Below are positions 16,834-26,193 of a stretch of 64,000 nt of DNA, piece after piece. The position numbers were made by a program, and so were the translations under genes. The stretch is from positions 1,550,001-1,614,000 of the forward strand of contig NC_016112.1 of assembly GCF_000968535.2 (NCBI RefSeq). Reading direction: 5' to 3'. Under the pieces are notes generated by a model that did not search any database, had not been told where the DNA came from, and saw only the letters and a list, made by a program, of their open reading frames with translations. This DNA is from Methylotuvimicrobium alcaliphilum 20Z (GTDB taxonomy: Bacteria > Pseudomonadota > Gammaproteobacteria > Methylococcales > Methylomonadaceae). Numbering within the stretch: position 1 is the stretch's first letter; each line of letters begins with the position of its first letter.

Positions 16834-17196
16834 ATGAGCATTTCTATTGATGAGATTGATTCCGTGGATTTTTCTGATGTAACTGACATCAGCGGTGGCA
16901 AGCTGCCGCCCGTTCACCCCGGTGAAGTCTTGCTGGAAGAGTTTCTCAAGCCGCTAGGTATCACTCAGTACCGGCTTGCCAAAGAAATTAACGTGCCGCA
17001 GCGGCGTATCGGTGAAATCGTTGCCGGTAAACGCGCCATCACCGCTGATACAGGACTGCGTTTGTCGCGTTTTTTCGGTATGAGTGAGGGTTTTTGGGTG
17101 GGTTTGCAAACCGATTACGACACGGCAAAAGCCAAGGATGCCTTGGGCGAGGCGTTGACGCGCATTCATCGATTTGAAGCATCGGCGGCAGGCTGA
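16834..17196 (+). CDS. higA: HigA-family antitoxin, XRE-type helix-turn-helix
   Basis: The 120-residue protein has the HigA signature PPVHPGEVLLEEFLKPLG, followed by a helix-turn-helix with RLAKEINVPQRRIGEIVAGK and the RLSRFFGMSEGFWVGLQ segment. It has an N-terminal extension of about 30 acidic residues compared with short HigA proteins. It should bind HigB and repress the shared promoter upstream of 16540. A ribosome site, GAAAGAGG, lies between the two genes. Confidence 0.92.
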   Translation: MSISIDEIDSVDFSDVTDISGGKLPPVHPGEVLLEEFLKPLGITQYRLAKEINVPQRRIGEIVAGKRAITADTGLRLSRFFGMSEGFWVGLQTDYDTAKAKDALGEALTRIHRFEASAAG

Positions 17197-17231
17197 AGCC
17201 ATGCGACAGGGGGATTCGTGCCTCGACGCAA

Positions 17232-17663
17232 TTTTAAGTTAACGAAACCGGTTTTTGTTTAACTACTCCCTTTTGATTGAAAAACCGCCTAAAAATAAAA
17301 GGTATGGGATATGTCTATCGAGGACCACCGTAAACCCATTCATGGGGGCTTGACGGCAGCTATCCCAGCTGCCGACATCCTCTCTAGCCACATCCCATGT
17401 CTTCATAAAGCTAACCATTTTTTGAGTATAAAGGGAGTAAGGAACGAGCATGAAATAACATAGACAACTGTTGGAAGGGGGTTCGGTGGCTCGATTGACA
17501 GGTGTCGGCGGCAGGGATAGCCGCCGTCAAGCCTACAGGGATGTATTCACGGCGTCCTGTCAAGCGAGTCACCGAACCTCCGCAAAGCCTACTACTTGTA
17601 GAAGTTATTTTGTGCATATTCCTAAAGGGCAGGCTAAGTTAACGGAAACGGCTTTTCTTTAAT
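17232..17663. repeat. Repeat cluster, copy E, flanked by a degenerate direct repeat
   Basis: A degenerate copy of the 30-bp sequence 'aagttaacg-aaacgg-tttt-tttaa' is found at 17232-17262 and again at 17634-17663. Between the two lie pieces of the interspersed repeat family. From about 17474 to 17590 there is an element with long imperfect inverted ends (GGTTCGGTGGCTCGATTGAC and the complement of GTCAAGCGAGTCACCGAACC). The same ends bound the copy at 40.35-40.65 kb. No gene is visible between higA and hsdR. Confidence 0.6.
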
Positions 17664-17824
17664 TTAGCGGGTCAGTGATTCAATGTTGACGTGAAAAGCG
17701 AACGACCCCGGTGACCTCACCGAAGCACGATCGGGGACTCCCAATCCATTTAGGGGTCGGGGCTAACCGATATTCCGCCGAATGGCAATTTAGCAAGGTA
17801 TTAAACAACAATCCGGATCAGAGC

Positions 17825-20800
17825 ATGGCAGCCCATCACGAAGTTCACTTAGAAACCTACATCGTCAAAAAGCTGGTCGATAACGGCTGGGTGGAAGGCA
17901 CCGATAGTCATTACGACCCGGTGCGGGCTTTGTACCCCGAAGATGTGGTGAGCTGGATTAAAACCTCTCAGCCGCAAACCTGGGAAAAACTCACCCGATT
18001 GAATGGCGGCGATGCCGATAAAGCGGTGTTGGATAGACTGGAGAAAGCGCTGGCGGCCAAAACCGGCGGCACCATCAATGTGCTTCGCCGAGGCTTCGAT
18101 ATTGCGGGCGCGGGCAATGTCGCGATGAGCCAGGCCGCCCCGGAGGATGATCGCAACAGCAAGGAGGTCGCGAAATACCATAACACTATTCTGCGCGTGG
18201 TGCGGCAATTGAAATACTGCCCCACGCGAGAGTGGGCGATTGATTTGGGCTTTTTCATCAATGGTATTCCTGTGGCAACGGTAGAACTAAAAACCGATTT
18301 TACCCAGGCCATCGAGGATGCGATTTGGCAATACAAGCGCGACCGCTTGCCGCAAGATCCGATAACCCGACGTAAAGAGCCCTTGTTGACCTTCAGACGC
18401 GGCGCCATCGTGCATTTTGCGATGAGCGACAGCGAGATTGCAATGACCACGAAGCTGGACGGCGAGAAAACCTTCTTTTTGCCCTTCAACAAAGGCAATG
18501 ACGGTCATGCGGGCAATAAGGCAACGCGACGACAGCGAATATCCGGTGGCTTACTTTTGGGAGGAAATTTGTCAACGCGATGCCTGGCTGCGCATCTTTC
18601 ACAGCTTCGTGTATGTGGAAACCAAGGATACGGTCGACAAGTTCGGCATGCCTTACAAAGCCGAGACCTTGATCTTCCCCCGGTATCATCAGTTTGAAGC
18701 CGTGAATGCGATGATCGCGGATGCCAAAGCGCTGGGTCCGGGTCGGCAGTATTTGTGCGAACACTCTGCCGGGTCCGGCAAAACCAGCACCATCGCCTGG
18801 ACGGCGCACGATCTGATCAAGCTGCGCTATTCCGATGGCAATGCCTATTTCAACTCGGTGATTATCGTGACCGACCGAACCGTGCTCGATGCTCAATTAC
18901 AAGATGCCGTCAAACAATTGGATCACCAGTTCGGCGTGATCGAAACCATCGATGCCAATCTGCGCGGAGGCCGGTCCAAAAGTCATCGGCTGGCTGAAGC
19001 CCTCAAGCAGGGCGTGCCGATCATCGTCGTGACCATTCAAACCTTTCCGTTTGCGATGGAAGCCATTTTGACCGAGCAATCCCTGAAAAACCGTCATTTC
19101 GCGGTGATCATCGACGAGGCGCATACCTCGCAAACCGGTTCTACCGCCCAAGGTTTGAAGGCGGCGCTGTCCTTGGATTCCAAGATAAAGCTCGAAGAGA
19201 TGACTCTGGAAGAAGTGTTGCTGGAGATTCAGAAATCCCGTGTGCGCCCCGCCAATGTCAGCCATTTTGCGTTTACCGCAACGCCGAAACACAGCACGTT
19301 TACGTTATTCGGTAGACCGGAAAACCCGGACTTTCCGGTATCGGACGACAACAAGCCGGTAGCCTTTCATCGCTATACCCAGAGGCAAGCGATTGAGGAG
19401 GGCTTTATTCTCGATGTGCTTAGAAACTATACGCCGTATTCGCAAGCCGTTCGTTTGGGCGATCAGGGGCTAAACGATAAACGCGTGGACAAAAAATTCG
19501 CCCGCCGATCGCTGGCGCGCTGGAAGTCGCTGCATCCGACGATCGTCTCTCAGAAAGTGGAGTTCATCATCGATCATTTCACCCGGAATATTGCAGGGCT
19601 TTTGAACGGCGAGGCAAAAGCCATGGTGGTCACCGGCGGGCGAGCACAGGCATAAGCGCCAACTTAGTACCTATTCTATGGTGCGTTTATGGCTTTATTC
19701 GTCATATCGGTATGGGTTGTCGATACCCATGTTGCATGGAAGTGGTGCTACGCATTGCCATCCGTGGCCCTGGATTCCGCCAATCCCTGGCGGAATGACG
19801 CGTTCCTTCCTTAAGTTGGCGCTTATGGCGAGCACAGGCGGTCAAATATAAATTGGCTTTCGATCGCTACATTAAAAAACACAATCTCCAACATATCAAA
19901 GCCTTGGTCGCATTCTCCGGCAAGGTTGAAGGCCAATCGCTCGGCAAAGACGACGAGAAGGATTCCCTCGGTATCGATATCGAAAAAGAATACACCGAAT
20001 ACAACCTCAATCCCGATGCCACGGGAGACTTGCGCCAGGAATTCGAGCGTTCCGAATATCGGGTGATGATCGTCGCCAATAAATTTCAGACCGGTTTCAA
20101 TCAACCGAAGCTGGTAGGCATGTATTTGGATAAGAAAGTCAGCGGCGTCGAAGCGGTGCAAACACTAAATCGCCTCAACCGGACCTATCCGGGCAAAGAC
20201 GTGACTTATATCATCGATTTCGTCAACGACCCGAAAACCATTCTGGATGCCTTCAAGCAATACGACGACGGCGCGGAATTGGAGTCCGTTCAAGATTGCA
20301 ATGTCGTCTATGACGCGAAGGCGCTATTGGACAATGCGGGCATTTACCAATTCGAAGACCTTGAAGCCTTCAAAAAGGCCAGAGGCAAAGCGGTTCTGGG
20401 TAAGGAAACGGACGAAAGCTTGCATAAAAAGCTCTATAGCGCGACCCAGCGGCCCACGGACGTCTTTAACAGCAAATTGAAAGTACTTGTCGGACGCTAT
20501 CGAAAAATGGGATGCCGCGATCGACAAGGCGGTAGCGGAAGACGACAAAAAAGCGCGGGAATACGCGGAAGCTCAGCGCAGCGAATTCGCGAAGGCGCGG
20601 GAAGGTTTGATGCGGTTTAAAACCGATCTCGGGCGCTTTGTGCGAATCTACAACTATATTGCGCAATTGGTCGAGCTCGGCGATGCGGAACTGGAAAATT
20701 TCGCCGCGTTCGCGAAGATTTACAGTAAACGCCTGGCGGGCATCTCCCCCGAACAGATCGATTTGACCGGGCTTGTGCTGGCAAACTATCAAATTCGCGC

Positions 20801-21215
20801 CGAACAAAAAGTCGATGAGGAAGGCGAAAAATATCTGCTAAAACCGATCAAGCCGAATGAAGCGGAGCCGAGCGACAGGGAAAAAGAGTTTATCAGTCAA
20901 ATCATTGCGCGGATGAATGAGTTGTTCGGCGATATTTCCGGCGATGTGGGGCAACGGCACTTTACCTCCCAGATTGTCGATATTGCGATGAGAAATAATC
21001 GCGTGACGGAGCAGGTGGAAAACAACACCAAAGAGCAGGCATTGCAGGGCGATCTTCCTCGGGTTGTTCGGGCGGCAACGGTTGACGCGATGAAATCGCA
21101 TAATGATTTGGCTAGGGTGCTGTTGAAAGATAAGCAAACCATGGACGCATTTTTCGACCTCGTTTACGACATTATGAAGCGTGGAGACGCCAAGGATCTG
21201 ATTGACCGGCCTTGA
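17825..21215 (+). pseudogene. hsdR: Type I restriction endonuclease subunit, two frameshifts and a MITE insertion
   Basis: The gene starts at MAAHHEVHLETYIVKK (17825). The nuclease region has the PD-(D/E)xK-like VATVELKTDF. The helicase has Walker A (SAGSGKTST, near 18770), a DEAH box (VIIDEAHTSQ, near 19105) and HFAFTATPKH. The first frameshift is near 18520-18530: SDSEIAM and FNKGNDGHAGN end one frame and DDSEYPVAYFWEE begins the next. The second is near 20487, between FNSKLKVL and SDAIEKWDAA. In between, a 175-bp palindromic element at 19652-19826 creates a stop after GGRAQA. Removing it together with one 13-bp duplication rejoins the frame exactly (GGRAQAVKYKLAFDRY). All the protein segments are otherwise recognisable and well conserved, so inactivation is recent, but the gene cannot make full-length HsdR. 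Confidence 0.92.
19652..19826. mobile_element. 175-bp MITE inserted in hsdR, with 13-bp target duplication
   Basis: The element begins with ATAAGCGCCAACTTA and ends with its exact reverse complement. GGCGAGCACAGGC occurs directly before it (19639-19651) and directly after it (19827-19839). Inside is a hairpin, ATTCCGCCA/TGGCGGAAT. It encodes nothing. A 13-bp duplication is within the range of IS4-family transposases, which could be the source of mobilisation, but no such transposase lies in the window. Confidence 0.9.
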
Positions 21216-21507
21216 TTTGCCGTTGTTATTCGGCAGTTTTACCCGGCTCAAGATACGGGCCCCATTTGCCTTAATGCCCGTTCAATAAAGTATTGAGGAC
21301 TGAGATGCTTGAATCGAATACATCTTCGATAATCTTGCTATCGATTGACCGTGACGCTTCAAATTGATGCGCTATTGAATAGTGGATAGTTAAATTGACT
21401 CTGACACCAATTTATTCAGTGACACGAACAGATGCTCTAGTTAAACCTAACGATCATGAAGGTCTGTCCATCGCCCCGGCAAATGAAAGTGCGAGGCGTG
21501 GCGGAGG

Positions 21508-21615
21508 GTAGCTTGAGGCTTCACCAAGCCGGTGAAGGTGTTGTAGCCCCTTCATGCTTCGACATGGCTCAGCACGAACAGTCTACAACACATGCCAATA
21601 GCTCTTTTTAGGTTA
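21508..21615. repeat. Right arm of inverted repeat flanking the hsd/abi/hig island
   Basis: The stretch from GTAGCTTGAGGCTTCACC to GCTCTTTTTAGGTTA is the near reverse complement of 11627-11734, with roughly 85 percent identity by eye. The two arms bound about 10 kb carrying all the restriction, Abi and HigBA genes. The surrounding gap (21216-21753) also has GCCCCCGG near 21671 paired at distance with CCGGGGGC near 21739, and no gene. Confidence 0.7.
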
Positions 21616-21753
21616 AAAGGCTAACCGCGCCTTTAGGCGATTCATAAAGAGTGCCCTTTGAGGGATAGCAGAAATAAGCCCCCGGCTCTGTCAATGAGCA
21701 ACAGAATTGAATCAATTTTAGTCATTAACACTGGATTTTCCGGGGGCATGTCA

Positions 21754-23061
21754 TTAATCGGCTATTGGTAAGCCGCTCGGTACTCGATAGGGCACTGTAT
21801 TGCGCATATCCAAACTAGCAGTATCGGTTAGTGCATTTAGGAAATCAATTAGATAACTGACTTCTTCGTTTGATAAGTCTACTGACTGGATTTCAATGCT
21901 CGCTTTAAGTTCTTCGCGGCTCACCCAATCGTCGTAAACGAGTCGGTCAATCTGATTCAAATCGGCGCGAGGCGGTAAACGGGCCTGGTTTATATCGTAG
22001 TTATCCAGGCTTTGTTCAGGGTTTAGGTGATGCCTAATCATGCCTTCCAATGTGTCGTAGGCGCCATCATGTCCCCAAGGTCCCGTGATCGCGACATTGC
22101 GAAGAGTCGGAGTCCGGAAGCGATAGCGATCTAAGCTGTCGCTGGTAACCTGTTCGCGCCCGAAGTCGTCATGCCCCTCAAAGCCATCGCCTTTACCTGG
22201 GCCGATTTGCGGTATGCCTATGGCATGGAACTGGTGATCCGTTTGTAGTAGGCCGCTATGACAAGACATGCAGTTGTCTTTGAAAACTTTGTGGCCCATT
22301 CTTTCACCTTGGCTCAATTTGATTTCACCTCTCAGATAACGATCGAAAGAGCTGTTATCAGCACGAAATGCAGTCGCTTCGAAAGCACCGATAGCATTGG
22401 CGATATGGACAAAGCTTACATTCTGATCGGCGAGGCCAGGATAGGCTTGGTGAATTAAATCGCGATATTCGTCGATTGCCATCACCCGAGCTGTCAACAG
22501 ACTCCATACTTCCGTAAAGTTATCTGCAGTTGCGGCATCGCCCACGGGGTTTTCTCCGGCTTGCCCAGCCATCTCAGTAGTTGAAGTTACTGGAAACATG
22601 GCTTGAGCTGCAAGAGAATGATCCAAGCCTGCAGGTAAAGCGTCACCGGCCGGGGAGTCGAAGCCAGAGGGGTGATTAGGGTTAACCGTTAAACGCCCGT
22701 CATGAAACATAGTGACGAATTCTTTTGCGCCTAGGTTGAATAAATGAGGCGCATTTCTCGGTACCCTCTCATGAATAGCGTCTATCCCGCTGCCGGTATC
22801 TCGCGTGACTCCTAATCCTTTGCCGCCTTCGCCGACCGGCAAAGCCAAACCGTCACCTGTGCCAGCCATTGGATGGTGGCAAGACGCGCATGAAATATTG
22901 AGGTTTCCGGATAATATTTTGTCATAGAAGAGGAATTGTCCTAGTTTGATTTTTTCCGAGCTGGAATTGTGAAAATCCATGTCGGTCAGGGCATTTTGGT
23001 TAGCGTAAGTTGTCGGAGCAAATATTGCGCCGAGTAATCCTATTTTGATTATTTTTTTCAT
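21754..23061 (-). CDS. Di-heme cytochrome c peroxidase / MauG-like protein
   Basis: The 435-residue protein starts with a signal peptide (MKKIIKIGLLGAIFAPTTYA), so I place the start at 23061 rather than at the further upstream ATG in frame. It has two c-type heme sites, Cys58-x2-Cys61-His62 (CASCHH) and CMSCHS at about residue 268, and a RTPTLRNVAITGPWGHDGAY segment typical of the family. It should act in the periplasm, reducing hydrogen peroxide or oxidising a partner protein as MauG or MbnH do. No partner gene is adjacent, and the substrate cannot be told from sequence. Confidence 0.9.
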   Translation of the reverse strand: MKKIIKIGLLGAIFAPTTYANQNALTDMDFHNSSSEKIKLGQFLFYDKILSGNLNISCASCHHPMAGTGDGLALPVGEGGKGLGVTRDTGSGIDAIHERVPRNAPHLFNLGAKEFVTMFHDGRLTVNPNHPSGFDSPAGDALPAGLDHSLAAQAMFPVTSTTEMAGQAGENPVGDAATADNFTEVWSLLTARVMAIDEYRDLIHQAYPGLADQNVSFVHIANAIGAFEATAFRADNSSFDRYLRGEIKLSQGERMGHKVFKDNCMSCHSGLLQTDHQFHAIGIPQIGPGKGDGFEGHDDFGREQVTSDSLDRYRFRTPTLRNVAITGPWGHDGAYDTLEGMIRHHLNPEQSLDNYDINQARLPPRADLNQIDRLVYDDWVSREELKASIEIQSVDLSNEEVSYLIDFLNALTDTASLDMRNTVPYRVPSGLPIAD

Positions 23062-23419
23062 TCTGGTTTTTGCTTGTTTAATTAACACAGTCTGAATAAA
23101 AGCAAGCAATATGCCAGGAGTAATTTATAATCAAAAAAGTGAAAAAAACCCCTAAATTTTAATCTTCTATTACGAATTGTCGGAATTATCTTACTTGGAT
23201 GAGTGAATAATAGTGGCAATACAATTTAGGTTATATCACTCAATAGATTGGGTTGAGCAGCATCGTTTAGGTTAAATGACATAGTTGATATTGAAATACG
23301 GGTGAATGTTCAGGTTCTCTACATAGTCGCCAACTTAGAATTTCGTGACAAATAGTATCTTGGAGCTATGTTGACATTTATCGGTTGTGGGTTCGGTAAC
23401 ATGCTACGGGACGCTGTGA

Positions 23420-23570
23420 ATAAGTCCGTGTAAGCGTGACGGAGTCGCTTGATTTTCAAGATGACACCAAGCCTCATGGATGGGGAAATACATTCATGGG
23501 AGCTCTTTGCCGAGGCCCCGGCGCTTCCTTGGGTGCTGCCGAAATTCGAAGTGTGAATAGGTCTAGATTA
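23420..23570. repeat. Interspersed repeat, degenerate copy F
   Basis: In the 521-bp gap between the peroxidase start and the caspase gene, the last part contains 'gggtgctgccgaaattcgaagtgtgaataggt'-type sequence and 'catggatgggg', recognisable as a degraded copy of the repeat after mrcB. The first part of the gap (23062-23400) is AT-rich and holds nothing I recognise apart from the peroxidase upstream region. Confidence 0.5.
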
Positions 23571-23582
23571 AGAAAAAAACGG

Positions 23583-24950
23583 TTATTCTCTTAGTTTTTT
23601 AGCGACATCCATAAGAATTTGCAGTGTCTTTAACTGTCCTTCCGCCGTTAATGCAACGGACGGGTCGATGCCGGCCGTCCGTTGCGCATAGATGATTTTG
23701 GCGGCAGGATAACTCGATTGGCTGGCTCGTTCGAGCCACTTCATGCCAACACTTTTATCGCTATCAACTCCAATGCCTTGCAGAATCATTTCGCCCAATT
23801 CGAGTTGAGCGATAGGAAACCCTGCAAGCGCTGCTTGTTGTAGCCAATATACGCTTTTTGTATTGTTGGCTCCGCCTCTAATAATGTCACGCCCATTATT
23901 GCCTCTTCCCTGAAAAAAGCCATTGCGATAAGCAAATCCTAGCGTTGTCATTGCAATCACATTACCATTCTCGGCACGATGTTCAAGCAAAGGAACTTCA
24001 TCTTCGGTCAGATTTTTCATCCGTTTTTCTAATTGGAAATCGATTCCTGCCCATTCGCCAACTTTTAATAAGGTGTACCACGTTGAAGGTTCAAGGTTTC
24101 TATTGTGACTGCTCGTTGAATCCGAACGGGTCGATACGGTTTTTGAATTAGTCAACAGTGTGACGCCATGCGGGGGGAGAAAATAAAACTCATCGACTAG
24201 CGAGGTTTCAAACCACGGTTGTTGATCATCCAGTGTTTGCTTGCGAACGATGGCGGCAACATTTTTTAGTGCTTCCTCAATCGTTAGGCCTGTTTGCCGC
24301 ATTTGTTCCGTCAGCGTTTTCGTGTACAGACTGTTATTGCGGCCGGCTCCATCCTCGGCCAACTGGCCCGGCGCGGTTGAATAGGCGATGACCGTGCCCT
24401 TGGGAATGACGGTTTTGGCCAGACCGAGATTGGCAAAATCCCGGTAACGATTGCGGGAGGAAGGGCGAAACGGATTATTGCGGCATGCATCCAGAATGAC
24501 GATATTGACCGCGGACGAGGCAGCATGTAGGCGGTCGATGAGACTTTGCAGCGGAAACGCCTTGAGGGGGACGCTTTGCTCTCCCGTCGGCTGCATGTCG
24601 ACGGGCACTAGATAATTGGTGCTATTGACTTGTATGCCGTGGCCGGCATAAAAAACCAACGCGATTGCGCCCGAAGGCAAACGCTCGCTAAATTTACGCG
24701 TTGATCCAAATAGTTGTTCGCGATTGAGATTGTGTTCAATGCTGACCTCAAATCCGAGTTGTTGTAATGTGGAACTCATTAATTCCGCATCGTTTCGGGG
24801 ATTGAGCAATGGACTGTTGGTATAGGCGCTATTAGCAAGTATCAATGCATGACGCTGCGGTAGATGAGCGGCTTCATCAGCCCAACAAACACCGATCAAA
24901 CCGAATGCGCAGCCGAGTATCCATGAACCGAACAAATGATTGAATTGCAT
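23583..24950 (-). CDS. Secreted caspase-family (C14) protein with Sel1-like repeats
   Basis: The 455-residue protein has an N-terminal signal-like hydrophobic segment, then a metacaspase-type p20 domain with ALILANSAY at the start. The catalytic dyad is His104 in FYAGHG and Cys156 in VILDACRNNPFR. The C-terminal third has Sel1-like repeats (LGFAYRNG, then QLELGEMILQGIGV). It should act outside the cytoplasmic membrane. It is the last gene of an operon with an ECF sigma factor and an anti-sigma protein, with 14 bp to the anti-sigma stop, so the protease is probably controlled by, or takes part in, that signalling pathway. The cleavage substrate is unknown. Confidence 0.9.
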   Translation of the reverse strand: MQFNHLFGSWILGCAFGLIGVCWADEAAHLPQRHALILANSAYTNSPLLNPRNDAELMSSTLQQLGFEVSIEHNLNREQLFGSTRKFSERLPSGAIALVFYAGHGIQVNSTNYLVPVDMQPTGEQSVPLKAFPLQSLIDRLHAASSAVNIVILDACRNNPFRPSSRNRYRDFANLGLAKTVIPKGTVIAYSTAPGQLAEDGAGRNNSLYTKTLTEQMRQTGLTIEEALKNVAAIVRKQTLDDQQPWFETSLVDEFYFLPPHGVTLLTNSKTVSTRSDSTSSHNRNLEPSTWYTLLKVGEWAGIDFQLEKRMKNLTEDEVPLLEHRAENGNVIAMTTLGFAYRNGFFQGRGNNGRDIIRGGANNTKSVYWLQQAALAGFPIAQLELGEMILQGIGVDSDKSVGMKWLERASQSSYPAAKIIYAQRTAGIDPSVALTAEGQLKTLQILMDVAKKLRE

Positions 24951-24964
24951 CGTTGATGTGGCTT

Positions 24965-25600
24965 CTAGCCATCGCCGGGTTCAATCGGCATGACATCCAT
25001 AATGCCCGTCGCGCCGAGTAATTGTTGAACGACATGATCCAGTTGATTGCGCTCATCCAATGAAAGCCACAATTCGCCGCTTTCCGAAGGGCCGTTTACG
25101 ATGCGCGCACCGTTTTGCCGGAGCAAAATTACCAACTCCCCAAAATCGGTGCCGGGGTCGACAGTGATCTTGATGTCCGCAGTGCCGGTAGCTTCCGGCA
25201 TACTACGGTATGACTTCAGTGCTGTCTTCGTGTCGTCGATTCGGTAGGGTCCCCAAAGCAGCATACTTTGAACGGCTACGATTAAGGTCATTACCGCAAA
25301 AGCAGGGGTTAATCCCCAGTCATGACAGATGCTTTTTAACTGCCGCTGCCAGCCGATTAAGCGATGACGGCGATCAGTACGGCTTGCTTGCAATAAGCGC
25401 TGTAAACCGGCATCGGTCGAGCATCTATTGCTAACGGCTTTAACCGCATGACGTATGGCATGATTGAAATCAACTTCGTCTTGTAGCTCGGGGTGATGTT
25501 GCAAGAATTCCCCCATGAACCGTTGCTGATCTTCGTCCAAGGTGCCGTTAACCCAAAAAGGAAGCAGTTCGCGAAAATGATGCAAGTCCGAATCGGTCAT
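24965..25600 (-). CDS. Probable membrane anti-sigma factor
   Basis: This 211-residue protein starts with a pattern seen in anti-sigma factors (HHFRELLPFWVNGTLDEDQQRFMGEFL). It has one membrane segment at about residues 115-135 (FAVMTLIVAVQSMLLW) and a C-terminal domain of about 75 residues predicted to lie in the periplasm. Its start overlaps the stop of the sigma factor gene by one base (TAATG), the standard arrangement for sigma/anti-sigma pairs. It lacks an obvious HxxxCxxC zinc motif at the N-terminus. The C-terminal domain (ITVDPGTDFGELVILLRQNGARIV) may sense a signal. The assignment rests on position and topology. Confidence 0.78.
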   Translation of the reverse strand: MTDSDLHHFRELLPFWVNGTLDEDQQRFMGEFLQHHPELQDEVDFNHAIRHAVKAVSNRCSTDAGLQRLLQASRTDRRHRLIGWQRQLKSICHDWGLTPAFAVMTLIVAVQSMLLWGPYRIDDTKTALKSYRSMPEATGTADIKITVDPGTDFGELVILLRQNGARIVNGPSESGELWLSLDERNQLDHVVQQLLGATGIMDVMPIEPGDG

Positions 25601-26193
25601 TACCCTTTCTCCGTATCCGCGAGACTAAAAACCTTTTCCAAGCAATCCCGCAATTTCGAGCGTGCATGAAGAAGACGGGTTTTAATAGTATTTGCCGGGC
25701 TGTTTTGTAATCGAGCAACCTCTTCCAGTCGCAGATCCTGATAATAAACCCAATAAGTTGCTTCACGTTGCGGCAAAGGCAGTGCATCGATACAGCCTTG
25801 CATAATTTCATTCAACTCAATGTCCTCAAAATGCCCCTGTACATCCCATGATGCATCGGCAGCGGTATCTGCTAAGTCATCATCCCATTCATCAATGGGT
25901 AATCGCTGATGTCGTCGGATTTTACGCTGATGGTCCAATGTTTTGTTTTTTGCAATTGCGCACAACCAGGTAAAAAACTTGCTGCGGCCGTTGAAATTTA
26001 AGGGGTTTTTCCATACCGCCATAAACGTATCGTGAACGATGTCGTCGGCAGCTTCATCGGCATTAATGAGATGTCGAACAAAGGCGAATAGAGGGCGATG
26101 GTAATGTCGGTACAGCGTTTCAATGGCTTTATCGTTGCCGGCGGCAATTTGGTTTAAAAGCGTGTCGATTTGAGTTGAAATCAGTTCGTCCAT
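25600..26193 (-). CDS. ECF-type RNA polymerase sigma factor
   Basis: The 197-residue protein has region 2 (NADEAADDIVHDTFMAVWKN and FFTWLCAIAKNKTLD) and region 4 (LPLPQREATYWVYYQDLRLE, with VARLQNSPANTIKTRLLHAR as the DNA-binding helix pair). Its N-terminal part is typical of ECF factors. It is co-transcribed with the anti-sigma and caspase genes. A ribosome site, AGGATCC, lies just ahead of the start. The target promoters are unknown; the divergent CHASE2 gene at 27474 and its own promoter are candidates. Confidence 0.92.
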   Translation of the reverse strand: MDELISTQIDTLLNQIAAGNDKAIETLYRHYHRPLFAFVRHLINADEAADDIVHDTFMAVWKNPLNFNGRSKFFTWLCAIAKNKTLDHQRKIRRHQRLPIDEWDDDLADTAADASWDVQGHFEDIELNEIMQGCIDALPLPQREATYWVYYQDLRLEEVARLQNSPANTIKTRLLHARSKLRDCLEKVFSLADTEKG

